From: Hippophae tibetana
Lineage: Eukaryota; Streptophyta; Magnoliopsida; Rosales; Elaeagnaceae
DNA length: 64,000 nt
Reading direction: 5' to 3'
Assembly: GCA_037013495.1 (NCBI GenBank)
Contig: CM072802.1
Location: forward strand, 49,713,275 to 49,777,274
Part shown: in pieces, positions 55,145-64,000 of the stretch
Layout: each line of letters starts with the position of its first letter
Numbering within the stretch: position 1 is the first letter of the stretch
Notes under the pieces: model-generated
Databases searched by the model: none
Told to the model about the DNA's origin: nothing
What the model saw: only the letters and a program-made list of their open reading frames with translations
Made by a program: the position numbers and the translations under genes

Positions 55145-56100
55145 TTAAACCTTTTTCAACGTGCTATCGTCTCCATCTATTTGTAGTAGTTGATCTTCTA
55201 CAAAGATCGCATCCTTACTGACAATAACCTTACAGGTAGTGGGATCCCACAGACTATATCCTTTCATTCTGTCAACATACCCCAAAAATATACACCTCCT
55301 AGATTTCGGATTCAACTTCATTCTTTCTTGGGCATTGTACATCACATACGTAAGACATCTAAAAGAATGTAAAGTAGAGTAGTCTGCTGGCTTACTAGTC
55401 CATATCTCCATCGGTGTCTTTAAATCAATTTATATTGATGGCGACCAATTTAGCACATAACAAGTGATTTCGCTGTCTGTGTACTATCTTCCATTATTTG
55501 TCCTTAAGCACTCGATCTTTTTCCCAGATTCGAGTTCCACCCGTGCTTTGAAGTCTTTGAATACCGGAAATACATCTGGATTCTTCTTAATTGGATACAC
55601 CCAACATCTCTTGGAATAATCATCAATAAAAGATAGAAAATACTTTGCTCCTTCTAGGGACATTTCTAGTGACTCTTATACATCAGAATGAATCGAGTCT
55701 AGAATACATTTGTTCTTGGCATCAGATCTATTAAACTTCAATATATGCTGCTTACTTGTAACACAATGCTCATAGAAAGGTAGATTTACCGATTTGAGCC
55801 CTCGAAGTAGTTTTCTATCATAGATAATCTTCTAACCTCATTCTGATATGTGACCTAGTTTGAGATGCCACATCTTCGTCGATTTTATCCCTTGTTGATT
55901 GACGTGACACACACATCAGCTTCCTGTAATGTTTCTCCTTTTAGCATGAATAGATTGGTTGTGATCTTTTCTGCCTTCATAACCACAAGTGCACCTTTGA
56001 AAATTTTCATGATCCTATTTTCAATATGGGTCTTGCATCCAAGACTATATCCATTTGACCCATAGACAATAGATTCTTCCTCGGGCCTTCCACGTGTCAT
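55145..56100 (-). pseudogene. E12 integrase with internal deletion, and GAG-pre-integrase
   Basis: The pre-integrase start lies at about 56100-55860. The integrase segment is near 55660-55490, with 'FLSFIDDYSKRCWVYPIKK' and 'IECLRTNNGR', where the second catalytic Asp is Asn. It then jumps to the C-terminal region ('CYVLNWSPSI', 55411-55145 'HSFRCLTYVMYNAQERMKLNPKSRRCIFLGY'). The stretch with the catalytic Glu is missing. Confidence 0.83.
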
Positions 56101-57162
56101 ATCTTCTAAATAATGCGCACTATACCATCAAACATATTTATCTTGATAATACCAATACCAACGATCTCCAAAGCATGATCATCACCTATGTGTACAGAAC
56201 CTCTTAAGACTGGTTCATATTTATGAAACCATTCTCTCTAAGATTTCATGTACCATGTTGCTTCTGAGTATAATAACTAGATATCAGCGAACTGCTTTCT
56301 GCCTCTAACTATCATTGTTTCCTTGTTGTATAGAACTTCACCATCATCTGAGGCACTTTCCATATTCTCTTAAGCATTTGATGACTCAGGGATGTCACTC
56401 TTCTTTTTGAACCAAAAATCCTTCTTGACATACTCTTTCTTGCCATAGTTGTAGCACTTGAAATTCTTCTTACTTCTTGATTTCTAACTACTATGATTCT
56501 GACTCCCACTAGGGCCACGTTCTGTTGATCTTCCTCTCTTCATCGTTAAAACTTTCACTTGTTGTGAACCTATCTGTTTGTCTTCCTTGTTTTTGTGCCT
56601 AGTTTCTTCTTTCAAAATAGCAGCTACAATTTTGTCAATGTCTTCCTTGTTCTATTCTCTTCGTGAGGATGTTGTTCATCAAGTTATTGACGAGTTGATC
56701 ATACAAGTTAGGTAGATTTTGTAGTAGAAGCTCTGCATGTTCAGATGTCTCTACTGTGTAACCTATTGATGTAAGTTGCGGAAATAGAGTTTTTAAAATG
56801 TTGATATGGTTGGTCACCGATGTGGATTCCATCATTCGAAGAGTGTACAATATCCTCTTTAAGAAGATCTTATTATGTAGTGACTTGGCCTCGTACAGTC
56901 TTGTTAGAGTATCCCAAATCTCCTTTGCAATCTTCTTTTCTGTCATACTAGATAACACTCCATCGGGTAGTGCTAAGTGTAGATAGGCAATTGCATTACC
57001 GTCTATCTAGTTCCATTTCCTATCAGCAGTGATATTTGTGGGTCTTTCTCCAATTGCTGCCAAACAATTTTCTTTCCTCAAACTTTCCTTAATATTCATT
57101 TTCCACAACGAGAAATTACTCCCGTTGAACTTCTCAACATCGAACTTTGTTGTAGTCGACAT
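56101..57162 (-). pseudogene. E12 gag and protease
   Basis: Start ATG at 57162 ('MSTTTKFDVEKFNGSNFSLWKMNIKESLRK'). The core continues with 'KEIWDTLTRLYEAKSLHNKIFLKRILYTLRM' (56958-56635). The zinc-knuckle position reads 'CYNYGKKEYVKKDF', so three of four zinc ligands are lost. The protease block is 'YSEATWYMKS', without the catalytic Asp. Confidence 0.85.
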
Positions 57163-57216
57163 CTCATTCACAACGATCTGCTTCACGCCCCTTAACCAAT
57201 TGCTCTAATACCACCA

Positions 57217-57866
57217 TAAGGAAAATTACTAGGTCGAAGCTAACACACAAATGAAGTGAAATTGATAATTAATGAAAATATAATTGACACAAATATTTTA
57301 CCTGGAAAACCCCCAAACAAATTGGGGTAAAAAACCATAGGTAAGTAAAGGAGGATTTCACTATTGTAAAATAAGGATTACAACACATTCTCTCTAGTTA
57401 TAATGAGATAAAAATTATAATCTCTATTGTAATAGGAGAAATAAATCTCTCACAAAATAGAGAAAATATTACTTATAAAGAAGGAACAAATTTTCCCCTC
57501 TAAGTAGTAACTCACAAGATAACTTTCACAAAGACTTTTTCTATCTTTCTTATGGATGCTCTCTAATTCATTTGCTCTTATATTTTAAAAAAATGAAACA
57601 AGCTATTTATAGGAAACATCCTTGAAGAACTTGTGGTAGAAAATACTTCATGTTCATCTCCAAATTTAATGAACAAGAAATTAGTGCTCCAATAACAACC
57701 TTAATTAAATTTCTTCCATTTTTCCTACTTCATCCATTAGCAAAACATACTATTAAACCAAAAAAGTGGCTTACCACTAAACGAGGTCCTCATTTATCAC
57801 ATCTTGTAACCCATACATTGTTTAATTGCTCATGCCATATCAAATAATTTTCCATCTAATTTAACA
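57217..57866 (-). repeat. E12 5' LTR and primer site
   Basis: In minus reading it starts TGTTAAATTAGATGG at 57866 and ends CCTTA at 57217, with the final CA changed to TA. The primer site TGGTATTAGAGC is at 57202-57213. A TATA box CCTATAAATAGC is at about 57601-57612. Confidence 0.8.
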
Positions 57867-58303
57867 TTGAAATTAAGGTTGATTGGTAGATTGTAACTTG
57901 CTAATGAAGAAAAGGAAGAGAAAAATAAATTTTAAATCTATATGTGTGTTTGTTCTATTTTCTACTATAGGTATAAGATGTTTTATTGGAGTAGAGTCAC
58001 AAGACTCCATGTTTAATTCACTTATCAAGGATGCTTTAATAACATGATAAAAAATGGTGAAAATGAACTAACATAGGAAGCATGAGAACAAAATTTGATG
58101 AAGATGATTGCAAAATAAGCAGGAAGTAGTGGTATTGTATTTTGTTTAGAGTTTTATTCTTGTAGTGCTAATACTTGTGATGACCTATGCACTATACTAG
58201 CTAGCATCCATGGTGCATGATTAATAAGAGTAAAAAACCAATCTCTACTAGTTGATAAACTAAGCCAGATATTAGCTAAATCAAGCCAAGCCAAACTAAG
58301 CTA
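57867..58303. other. Intergenic stretch between E12 and E13
   Basis: No feature recognised apart from the left flank of E13 (AGCTA at 58299-58303, candidate target site). Confidence 0.5.
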
Positions 58304-58665
58304 TGTAAAATCATAATTCGATCTAGAAATGTTCAGGAAACCATATGAATGCAAATTTAAGCACAGTAGAAAAAAATGGATTGAAAACATACCTGTTACC
58401 ATTGATCAAATTTCACAACTTACATAGGAATTCGAGTGGGTTTTTGGTTTGATGCTCTCACTGGTTTCTCACACTTACTCTCTGTCTTTGATGGTGTACA
58501 GTAATGATAATCAATGAGTAGTGAGAGGACCCAATGCCTTTATAAAGGTTCTCCCATCAAGAACCTTGTATGGTTTTGTAATCGACGTACGGTTACAAAA
58601 TTGAACCGTTACCACCGTTGGTACTTAATGTTGCACCATTAATATTGTAATGTTACGATGTTACA
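58304..58665 (-). repeat. E13 3' LTR (left)
   Basis: In minus reading it starts TGTAACATCGTAAC at 58665 after the purine-rich AAATGAGAGAA and ends TTTTACA at 58304. TATA-like CTTTATAAAGG is near 58540. The length of 362 bp predicts the right LTR to end about 90 bp beyond the window. Confidence 0.85.
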
Positions 58666-58959
58666 TTCTCTCATTTGGTGCAAACGTTAAGATAAATTCT
58701 CTTGAGTAAAAAAATACATGAATCATGGTGATAGGTCTTCTAAGAGCAAGTATTATCTTTAATGTATTACAATGTATTTAGTTTCTCAAGTATTATACTT
58801 TATATGGTAATGAAACTTAATGAATAAATCTTATATTTATTTTTGGTCCAATAAAATATATATTTTCTCAAATAAATTAAGGTATATATGAATAAGAGAA
58901 AATATCACAATATAAGAGTTTCATTAATAAATTGTATATATATACATTTACAAAGTGGA

Positions 58960-59960
58960 ACCAATTCCCATTTTCTCTACATGATCCTTAAATTTTAGTA
59001 GTGGCTTACCTATAGTCAAAGGATTAGCAATTATCAACTCAGTGTTAATGTGCTAAATGACCACTTTCTTTTCCTTAACACGTTCTATATGGCCATTCTA
59101 TGGATCTTAATGCCAATGACATAAGATGCCTCACCCTTATCCTTCATATCAAATTTTTTAAAGAGGAATTGTTTTACCTTGTGTAGCAAACCCTTATCAT
59201 TGGTTGTAAGCAAAATATCATCCACATATAGTACCAAGTTGCGGTGCGTCGAGGCACTTCTTCGACGGTCCCCATCCACCCGGCCTCATGTCAGTTCAAT
59301 CTTATCATGAACCTGAATCATTTGCTGAAGCCTTCTCCAAGCACATTGAAAATTCGTCCCAGCATCAGAATTGGGATCTCTCTCGCATGCAACTCTTTCT
59401 ATCGGGAAAGCCTCGTTTCTCTCTCTTCTGCTCTTCCTGTCCCTTTCAATTGGTCTGTCATCCCAAAAGAACTTCTGACGAAACTACCGATAGTGTCTTT
59501 CAGAATCCAACCCGCTAATGTTACTCCCACTAACCTTCTGGTATATACATTGATTCATGACATTTTCTTCAAAACCAAATGAAGTAATGATGTTATGGAA
59601 TTTCAAATACCATTGACGGGAAGCTTGTTTTAATCCATATATGGATTTATAAAGCTTATAAACCAAATGTTCACCATCACTAAAGAAGAATCCTTCAGGT
59701 TGTTTCATATAAACCTTTTCCTCTGTGTTACCATTAAGGAAAGCCATTTTCACATCCATTTAATGAAAATCCAAATCAAAATGGGCAACCAATTTCATGA
59801 TCACACAAAGTGAATCTTTCTTAGATACATGAGAGAATGTCTCTGTGTAGTCGATTCCTTCCTTTTGAGTGAATCATTTGGCAACGAGTCTTGCCTTATG
59901 TCTAGTAGATCTTAATATCACACCACTATATTCCTAGGAAGTATAAGGTTCAACTTTTTG
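58960..59960 (-). pseudogene. E13 reverse transcriptase, with insertion and RNase H deletion
   Basis: 'MDVKMAFLNGNTEEKVYMKQPEGF' and 'SIYGLKQASRQWYLKFHNII' lie at 59759-59600. 'CIYQKVSGSN' (59540) is followed by the foreign block, and RT resumes at 'LVLYVDDILLTTND' (59237-59195). After 'ASYVIGIKIHR' (59100) the reading passes straight into the C-terminal tail ('KEKKVVI*HINTELIIANPLT', ending 'DHVEKMGIGS'), skipping the connection and RNase H, about 700 bp in complete relatives. Confidence 0.87.
59238..59518 (+). other. Foreign 281-bp block with an open frame, inserted in E13 RT
   Basis: The block interrupts RT between 'VSGSN' and 'LVLYVDD'. On the plus strand, opposite to E13, one frame is open from its first bases to a TAA at its very end. 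It includes 'FFDGPHPPGLMSVQSYHEP', 'SKHIENSSQHQNWDLSRMQ' and 'FSLFCSSCPFQLVCHPKRT'. Composition is less AT-rich than E13. It looks like an exon or coding fragment of another gene. I do not recognise the family. No clear target duplication or terminal repeats are visible. Confidence 0.6.
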
Positions 59961-60820
59961 TTCAGAAGATTTAGTTATCTCCTAAACAACATGATCTATA
60001 GGAATATTGTCAACAACTTATGGAATTCTAGTGATTGGTTCTTCAGCACTAGCTTGTACTTGAGGGGTGTTGTGAATAACAATCAATCTATCTCCTGAAG
60101 TAGAAGGTTGAGACTCTAAGTGATTAGTATCAGAAACTATGTTTCTAATTTGATCGCTTCCACTAATCAAGTCATATTCAAGAAAATTTGCATTTTTTTA
60201 TTCCACAAACCTAGTGCCGTAAGATGGAAAATAAAATCTGTAACCCTTAGACCGTTTGACATATCCAATGAAATACCCATTAATGGTCCTTAGGTCCAAC
60301 TTATTCTCTTGTGGATTATAAATCCTCACTTTAGACGGGCATCCCCAAATGCATATATGTCGCAAATTTGGTTTCCAACCTTTGCATAATTCAAATGGTG
60401 ATTTTGAGACAACCTTTGTTGGAACTCGGTTTAATATATACATAACGTCTTTAAAGCTTTAATCCACAAGGATTTTGGAAGATTGGAGTTGCTAAGCATA
60501 CTCTGTACCATATCCAATAATGTTTGGTTTCTCCTTTTTGCTACACCATTCTGGTATGGTGAACCAGTCATAGTGTATTAGGAAACTATCCCATGTTCTT
60601 GAAGAAACTTAGCAAACGGACCAGGTGCTTGTTCATTCTCAATGTATCTACCATAATATTCACCACCTTTATATGATCTTATGACATTTATTTGCTTTTT
60701 GCATTGTTTCTCTACTTCAACCTTAAAGCTCTTAAAGACATCTAATGCTTCGCTCTTATTATGAAGCATGTAAAGATACATATATCGAGAAAAAATCATC
60801 AATAAAGGGGATAAAATATT
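59961..60820 (-). pseudogene. E13 integrase
   Basis: Core pieces at 60802-60578 carry 'YMLHNKSEALDVFKSFKVEVEKQCKKQINVIRSYKGGEYYGRY', in which the second catalytic Asp is Tyr. The Glu block reads 'NGVAKRRNQ' (near 60540), with Lys for the catalytic Glu. C-terminal blocks follow at 60443-60198 ('MYILNRVPTKVVSKSPFELCKGWKPNLRHI', 'GYFIGYVKRSKGYRFYFP') and a linker to about 59960. Confidence 0.87.
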
Positions 60821-61571
60821 TTTAACCTTGAATGTCCATGTTTGGATAACATATATCCATATGTATGATTTCTAAAATGCTTAAACTCCTATTGGCACCT
60901 TTCTTTGACTTATTAGTCTTCTTTCTTTTAATGCAGTCTACACATGTCTCAAAATCAGTAAAATCTAGAGTACTAAGTACCTCATTTTTCACTAATCTTT
61001 TAACTCTTTCTATGGAGATATGTCTTAATCTCCTATGCCATAATGTAGAAGAGTCATCGTCAATAATACATCTTTTAGTGTCAGCTTGAACATGCATAGT
61101 GTTATGAGTGAAATTATTTCATAAATCAATGTAGTAAAGACCATTAGACAAAATATCATTCCCAACACAATGAGATTTATTAAATAAACTGAAATATGTT
61201 TCTAAAAAGTGAAAGGAATAGCCAAAAGGTACAAGTTTTGACATCGAAATCAAGTTTCTGGAGATAGTTGGAACATAAAAGCTCTTTTCTAATTCTAAAA
61301 TAAAACTACTACTTAAAATCAAACTGTATATCCCTATAGCCTCAAAATGTGAGCCCATATTGTTACCAGATAAGATGTATTGCTCACTTCTAATTGGCTT
61401 CCTTAGATTTCGTATACCTTGTAAGGAGTTTGCAATATGAATTGTAGATCTAGAATCAATCCACCAAGTTTTAATATTAACATTAACTATATTATATTCA
61501 TAACAAACAAACGAGGTTGGATTACCTTTATTCTCAACCCATTTCTGGGATTTGATACATTTCTTCTTCAT
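60821..61571 (-). pseudogene. E13 protease and GAG-pre-integrase
   Basis: The protease block 'WWIDSRSTIHIANSLQGIR' (near 61460) has Arg for the active-site Gly. The 150-codon stretch 61571-61119 continues to 'SFYVPTISRNLISMSKLVPFGYSF'. The pre-integrase block at 61097-60822 has 'LWHRRLRHISIERVKRLV' and 'CVDCIKRKKTN'. Confidence 0.87.
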
Positions 61572-62179
61572 GTGTCCCTTCTTTTTATAGAAGAAACACT
61601 TGGCTTCTTTTTTAATATCAGCCTTAGGTAGAATTATCCTTTTTTCTTTCTATTTGTATTGAGATTTTCATTTCTCATACATTGTAGCCAACATTGCACT
61701 TTCACCAAATTCCATAACATGCCTCCTTTCCTCTTGAACACACATGATCATTAGTTCATTGATTGACCATATAGTGCACTAGGAAGGATTCTGATATCTC
61801 AACCTCGAGATTCTTAATTTGAGCCGCAATGTCTCTCATTTTCATAATGTGCTCACGTACACCTTTCACACTGGTGAGTCTTAAGGAAGAGAACTTCATA
61901 ATAAGGGTGCTTGCTAAAGTCTTATCTAAATTGACAAACTAATCATCAATGGCCTTTAGCAAGTCATGAACATTGTTATGCTGATCAACAGAACCACGAA
62001 TATCAGTAGAGATCTTAGTCTTAATGAACATCACGCTAAGGCTATTAGATCGCTCCTATTGTTCATAAAGTATGATATTCTCTGGAATGCTGGTTTCAAT
62101 AATTTTAGGTGGTTCATTTTTCCTAATAGCATAGTCAATATCCATCCACCCTAGATGAAGGAGAATTATTTCCTTCCAT
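61572..62179 (-). pseudogene. E13 gag
   Basis: Start ATG at 62179 ('MEGNNSPSSRVDIDYAIRKNEPP'). The core is readable with stops: 'RSNSLSVMFIKTKISTDIRGSVDQHNN', 'LKAIDD*FVNLDKTLASTLIMKFSSLRLTSVKGVREHIMKMRDIAAQIKNLEVEISESF'. The zinc knuckle near 61600 reads 'CFFYKKKGHMKKKC', with the second Cys changed to Tyr. Confidence 0.83.
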
Positions 62180-63103
62180 ATTTTATATCCCCTTTCAGAT
62201 CGAGAATGTCACAACGGATATTAGAGAAATTTATAGGTTGAAAACTACAATTAAAGATTATATGTTTATTAAAATTTGAGACCTAAATTATAGTCATTCT
62301 TTACCAATGTAAATCATGAAAACTATGAATCTAGTGACATAAAACTTATCTATGGACTAAAATTCTAAATCAATTATATTCATCTTAACTTTACGATAAA
62401 ACTATCAAATTATGTTCATTTTCCTAATCCTTGTGAGTAAATTAGAAAATATAATTTCATATTTATCATAATTAATCACACAAAAATATAATAAAAATTC
62501 ATGTGAGATAAGATTTATTTTATTGCATATGATTAATTACACTTAATATTTACTTTATAAATGTGATTCCAAATAAACCTTATTATAGTTTTAATTAATT
62601 AAATATGATGTGGCTACTCCCTAATTAATTTAAATTATATGGATCATTTAAACATTAGTCAAATCCTTAGGCTCAATTATTACATAAACCATAAGCAATA
62701 TTAATTTAATTCTAAATGTATAAATATTATCTATCTTAAGATTGCATGTATGATAATAAATTATACAAGCAAAAATAAATAATATAAGCACTAATTAAAT
62801 ACATAAAGAGCCATCAACAATTAATTTCATTATGCATAAATTATTTAACCAAATTTTCATATATATAATTAATTATAAAATTTATACATACAAATATCAA
62901 AACAAATAATTTAAGCATAATGTATTTAAATAAATTTTAATGTGCCCAAAATTATTTAAATAAATGTCACATGTATAATAAATATTCTACACATGACACA
63001 CCTAAGTTAAATAATTAATCATATTAAAATTATATTCAATTTTTTTAATAAAATCAAATTCCGAATGTGCATAAAATGAAGCCTTATACACAAAATAACA
63101 CAA

Positions 63104-63173
63104 ACTATGTTATAGTTCAGTCGCCCAAAGAGTGAGCACTCTGCCGAGACACCCATGTTTGAGCCACTGTAAA
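63104..63173 (+). pseudogene. tRNA-like module 1 in the E13 leader, antisense to the element
   Basis: The plus strand has an A box TAGTTCAGTCG (63113-63123), which fits TRGYNNARNNG. A B-box-like GTTTGAGCC (63157-63165) follows at tRNA spacing, then a T-rich tract TTTTTCTTTTT (63180-63190). The middle 'GAGCACTCTGCCGAGACACCC' region resembles the anticodon arm and variable region of a tRNA, with GCC in the loop, but pairing is imperfect. The identity is unclear. Confidence 0.55.
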
Positions 63174-63246
63174 ACCAATTTTTCTTTTTATAAAATTGAA
63201 TCCTAAGTACATATAAAAAGAAGCATTATACTTAAAATAACATAAA

Positions 63247-63315
63247 ATGCTTCTAGTCTAATGGAAAGCACCGTTCATTTCTAGCAATGTAATCTGGATT
63301 TGATTCCCGCCTAAA
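63247..63315 (+). pseudogene. tRNA-like module 2 in the E13 leader, antisense to the element
   Basis: The A box TAGTCTAATGG (63254-63264) is identical to that of the E3 module. The B-box-like sequence GGATTTGATTCCC (63296-63308) departs at two positions. A long T run lies at 63318-63328. The middle differs from both other modules and is compatible with an Arg(UCU)-like body ('TTTCTAG' in the loop region), with low certainty. Confidence 0.55.
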
Positions 63316-63729
63316 TTCTTTTTTTTTTGTGATGGTGATCTTCAACCTACAGTCCGGTCAACCCAACTCTGTTACGACCTAAATGGATACCCGATCGTAT
63401 ATCACTATTCTAGAGACAAAAATTGGTGTTCTTTTTATCAAAATTCTCAGAATTTAATTTCCAAGTGATTCATGATCTCAGTTTGAATCAAAAACTTCAT
63501 TTTAAATAAAAATTTAATTAATACATTCCAATGAATGCAAACGACAAATTGGATTTATTTTATTCATAGTTTTTCATGTTTCAATTTACAGGATCATTAT
63601 AATATCAACACTAAAATAATTTATAATTTTCATATGTATCAAAAACAAGTAAAATAAAAAACCCAAATTCTTAGTTCCTCGTGAAATAGAGCAAAACATG
63701 GGTGTTTTCAAAACGACTTTGATACCAAA

Positions 63730-64000
63730 TATAAAATTATAATTCGATCTAGAAACGTTCAAGAAACCATACGAATGTAAATTTAAACACATCGAAAGAA
63801 AAAATGGATTGAAAACATAAATCTTATCATTGATCAAATTTCACCACTTAAACGAGAATTCCAATGGATTTTTTGGTTTGATGTCCTTACTAGTTTCTCA
63901 CACTTACTCTCTGTCTTTGATGGTGTATATTAATAATAATAATCAATGAGTAGTAAAATGATCTAATACCTTTATAAAAATTCTCCTATAAAGAACCTCG
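63730..64000 (-). repeat. E13 5' LTR (right), cut by window end
   Basis: It matches 58304-58575 closely in plus coordinates, starting TATAAAATTATAATTCG (terminal CA of the minus reading changed to TA). The outer end lies outside the window. Confidence 0.9.

Larger units (their letters stand above)
53571..57866 (-). mobile_element. E12: Ty1/copia, TNT1-like, heavily decayed
   Basis: Minus-strand order: LTR (57866-57217), primer site, gag, protease, integrase, RT, RNase H. RNase H ends near 53610 and no 3' LTR follows. Integrase has lost a central block, protease and zinc-knuckle residues are substituted, and there are many stops. It is one of the older copies in the window. Confidence 0.87.
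62180..63717 (-). other. E13 long 5' leader
   Basis: About 1.5 kb of AT-rich noncoding sequence lies between the primer site and gag. It is homologous to the E3 leader (12343-13980, opposite orientation). It carries the tandem tRNA-like modules at 63079-63330, and shared leader blocks near the PBS ('TATTTTAGTRTTGATATT', 'GAATTTTGATAAARAGAACAC'). Confidence 0.8.
58304..64000 (-). mobile_element. E13: Ty1/copia (family F), right end outside window
   Basis: Left LTR 58304-58665 and the start of the right LTR 63730-64000 are clearly homologous. The minus-strand order is primer site (63718-63728, TGGTATCAAAG), a 1.5-kb leader, gag from 62179, protease, integrase, RT and a short tail. RNase H is deleted. 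A foreign block sits in RT (59238-59518). The leader is homologous to that of E3 and contains two antisense tRNA-like modules. Catalytic residues of integrase and protease are mutated. Confidence 0.92.

Overview
This window is repeat-dominated nuclear DNA of a flowering plant, most likely a eudicot. The evidence is dense Ty1/copia and Ty3/gypsy LTR retrotransposons of plant type, a TRIM element, CACTA-type transposon ends, AT-rich intergenic DNA, and short exon remnants with plant-style GT/AG splice sites. One remnant is a clean exon of plant cytosolic pyruvate kinase. I see no intact host gene, rRNA or CRISPR. No retroelement here has an uninterrupted polyprotein. I use working labels E1 to E13 for the elements.

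Layout. 1-4803: E1, minus-strand copia (family A), cut by the window edge, with two minisatellites in its 5' leader. 4804-11911: AT-rich DNA without genes, holding microsatellites, a degenerate tandem array, a hairpin and a 58-bp tandem duplication. 11912-13984: E3, plus-strand copia LTR and long leader (family F). 13985-17685: E4, minus-strand copia (family B), truncated at its 3' side. 18387-21262: E2, a family A fragment between two 279-bp direct repeats. 21618-21912: relict family C LTR. 22179-26974: E5, plus-strand family B copia, TSD CTACC, splitting a host exon on the minus strand. 27150-27509: CACTA-like subterminal repeats. 27575-33540: E6, plus-strand copia remnant (family D), interrupted by E7 (28563-33251, minus, family E, TSD GTCTT). 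34726-35083: E8, a 358-bp TRIM, TSD TATGT. 35470-42678: E9, minus-strand Athila/Tat-type gypsy with a tRNA-Asp primer site. 43380-49066: E10, plus-strand family C copia, TSD GTCTT, carrying a nested 2003-bp gypsy solo LTR (E11, TSD ACGAT). 49176-50967: host exon fragments, a family E solo LTR and the pyruvate kinase exon. 52060-52244: a CACTA terminus. 53080-57866: copia gag fragment plus E12 (minus). 58304 to the window end: E13, minus-strand family F copia.

The elements form a nested history: E7 in E6, E11 in E10, E5 in a host exon, and perhaps E10 inside a CACTA element. Several elements have lost the same functions by internal deletion. E6, E7 and E10 lack the RT core. E9 joins protease in frame to the integrase C-terminus. 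E13 lacks RNase H. All would depend on enzymes supplied in trans.

The least expected signal is a set of tRNA-like modules lying antisense inside the long 5' leaders of the family F copia elements. There is one in E3 (12888-12958) and a tandem pair in E13 (about 63104-63328). Each has pol III A- and B-box-like motifs, a similar upstream leader and a T-run after it, but the tRNA bodies differ. The annotation comes from reading alone. Family names, exact truncation points and gene identities for exon remnants need database comparison.
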